Shown here: positions 6,241 to 6,335 of the stretch, one piece after another
How the letters are laid out: each line of letters begins with the position of its first letter
How positions within the stretch are numbered: the stretch's first letter is position 1
Assembly (NCBI GenBank): GCA_018897415.1
Contig: JAHIKR010000377.1
Span: forward strand, 1 to 6,335
Length of the DNA stretch: 6,335 nucleotides
From: Pseudomonadota bacterium
GTDB lineage: Bacteria; Desulfobacterota; Desulfobacteria; Desulfobacterales; ETH-SRB1
Direction of reading: 5' to 3'
Notes under the pieces: model-generated
Database searches by the model: none
Told to the model about the DNA's origin: nothing
What the model saw: the letters and a program-made list of their open reading frames with translations, nothing else
Made by a program: the position numbers and the translations under genes

Positions 6241-6324
6241 ATGAAACGAACTTATGAAAAACTATTAAAGGAATACCTCGACTTTTTCCCATGCGCAGCG
6301 GTTATCGGCCCACGGCAATTTTGA
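6241..6324 (+). pseudogene. Truncated start of a second AAA_14-type ATPase
   Basis: ATG at 6241 opens a 27-codon frame ending at TGA 6322-6324. The product contains LLKEYLDFFPCAAVIGPRQF, which closely resembles the N-terminus of AAA_14 ATPases, where a helix and strand lead into the P-loop GPRQxGKTTL. The stop falls immediately after GPRQF, so the essential GK(S/T) is absent in this frame. Immediately downstream, frame 3 from 6321 reads L-I-Q-D-K, a plausible post-P-loop helix start, consistent with a small frame-shifting deletion that removed the GKTT codons (inferred about 13 nt net). It differs from the intact ATPase at 932 (GPRRAGKS), so it is not a recent copy of it. No strong ribosome binding site precedes it. 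The remainder of the gene lies outside the window, so its fate is unknown. Confidence 0.6.
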
Positions 6325-6335
6325 TCCAGGACAAA

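Noticed and set aside
6086..6244. A 52-residue open frame overlapping the ATPase fragment start as ATGA
   Set aside because: There is no ribosome binding site, no recognisable motif, and an open frame of this length is expected by chance in AT-rich DNA; the ATGA overlap alone is weak evidence.

Overview
The window looks like chromosomal DNA of a Gram-negative, AT-leaning bacterium, most plausibly a Desulfobacterota (deltaproteobacterial) relative. That assignment is an inference from the gene mix: a class III cyclase with a TPR-like tail ending in a 'DDGPSKV...PPPKDWDG' motif, a secreted FecR-domain protein, a CHASE2 protein, a SpoIID/LytB protein outside a sporulation context, and AAA_14/DUF4143 ATPases. 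All supported genes are on the + strand. No rRNA, tRNA, CRISPR array or insertion sequence was recognised.

Region 1 (1-800) is the 3' part of a class III adenylate cyclase gene whose start lies outside the window. Every catalytic signature is present, but the frame changes at a T6 run (189-194). One missing T separates the metal-binding half (frame 1) from the half carrying the transition-state residues (frame 3). The site reads T TTT TTG in the phase needed for -1 ribosomal slippage, so a disrupted gene, a homopolymer sequencing error and recoding all remain possible.

Region 2 (801-2240) holds an autonomous AAA_14/DUF4143 ATPase gene (932-2188). It has a near-consensus sigma-70-type promoter, a dyad at the predicted transcription start and a hairpin terminator candidate downstream. 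It looks like an accessory gene placed between the cyclase and the next operon.

Region 3 (2282-6044) is a tight three-gene operon: a secreted FecR-domain protein, then after 26 nt a CHASE2 membrane sensor with no output domain, then with an ATGA overlap a secreted TPR + SpoIID/LytB protein. The CHASE2 protein stops just after the last membrane helix, where related proteins continue into a cyclase or kinase domain. It also carries about 63 extra residues between its first and second post-CHASE2 membrane helices. Together with the cyclase, this resembles an envelope-sensing module: periplasmic FecR and CHASE2 domains, a peptidoglycan-active SpoIID-type protein, and cAMP signalling next door. 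The functional link is inferred from gene order alone.

Region 4 (6045-6335) is AT-rich and mostly non-coding, with an interrupted inverted repeat. At 6241 a second AAA_14-type ATPase begins but hits a stop codon exactly where the P-loop GK(S/T) should follow, so it appears to be a broken gene.
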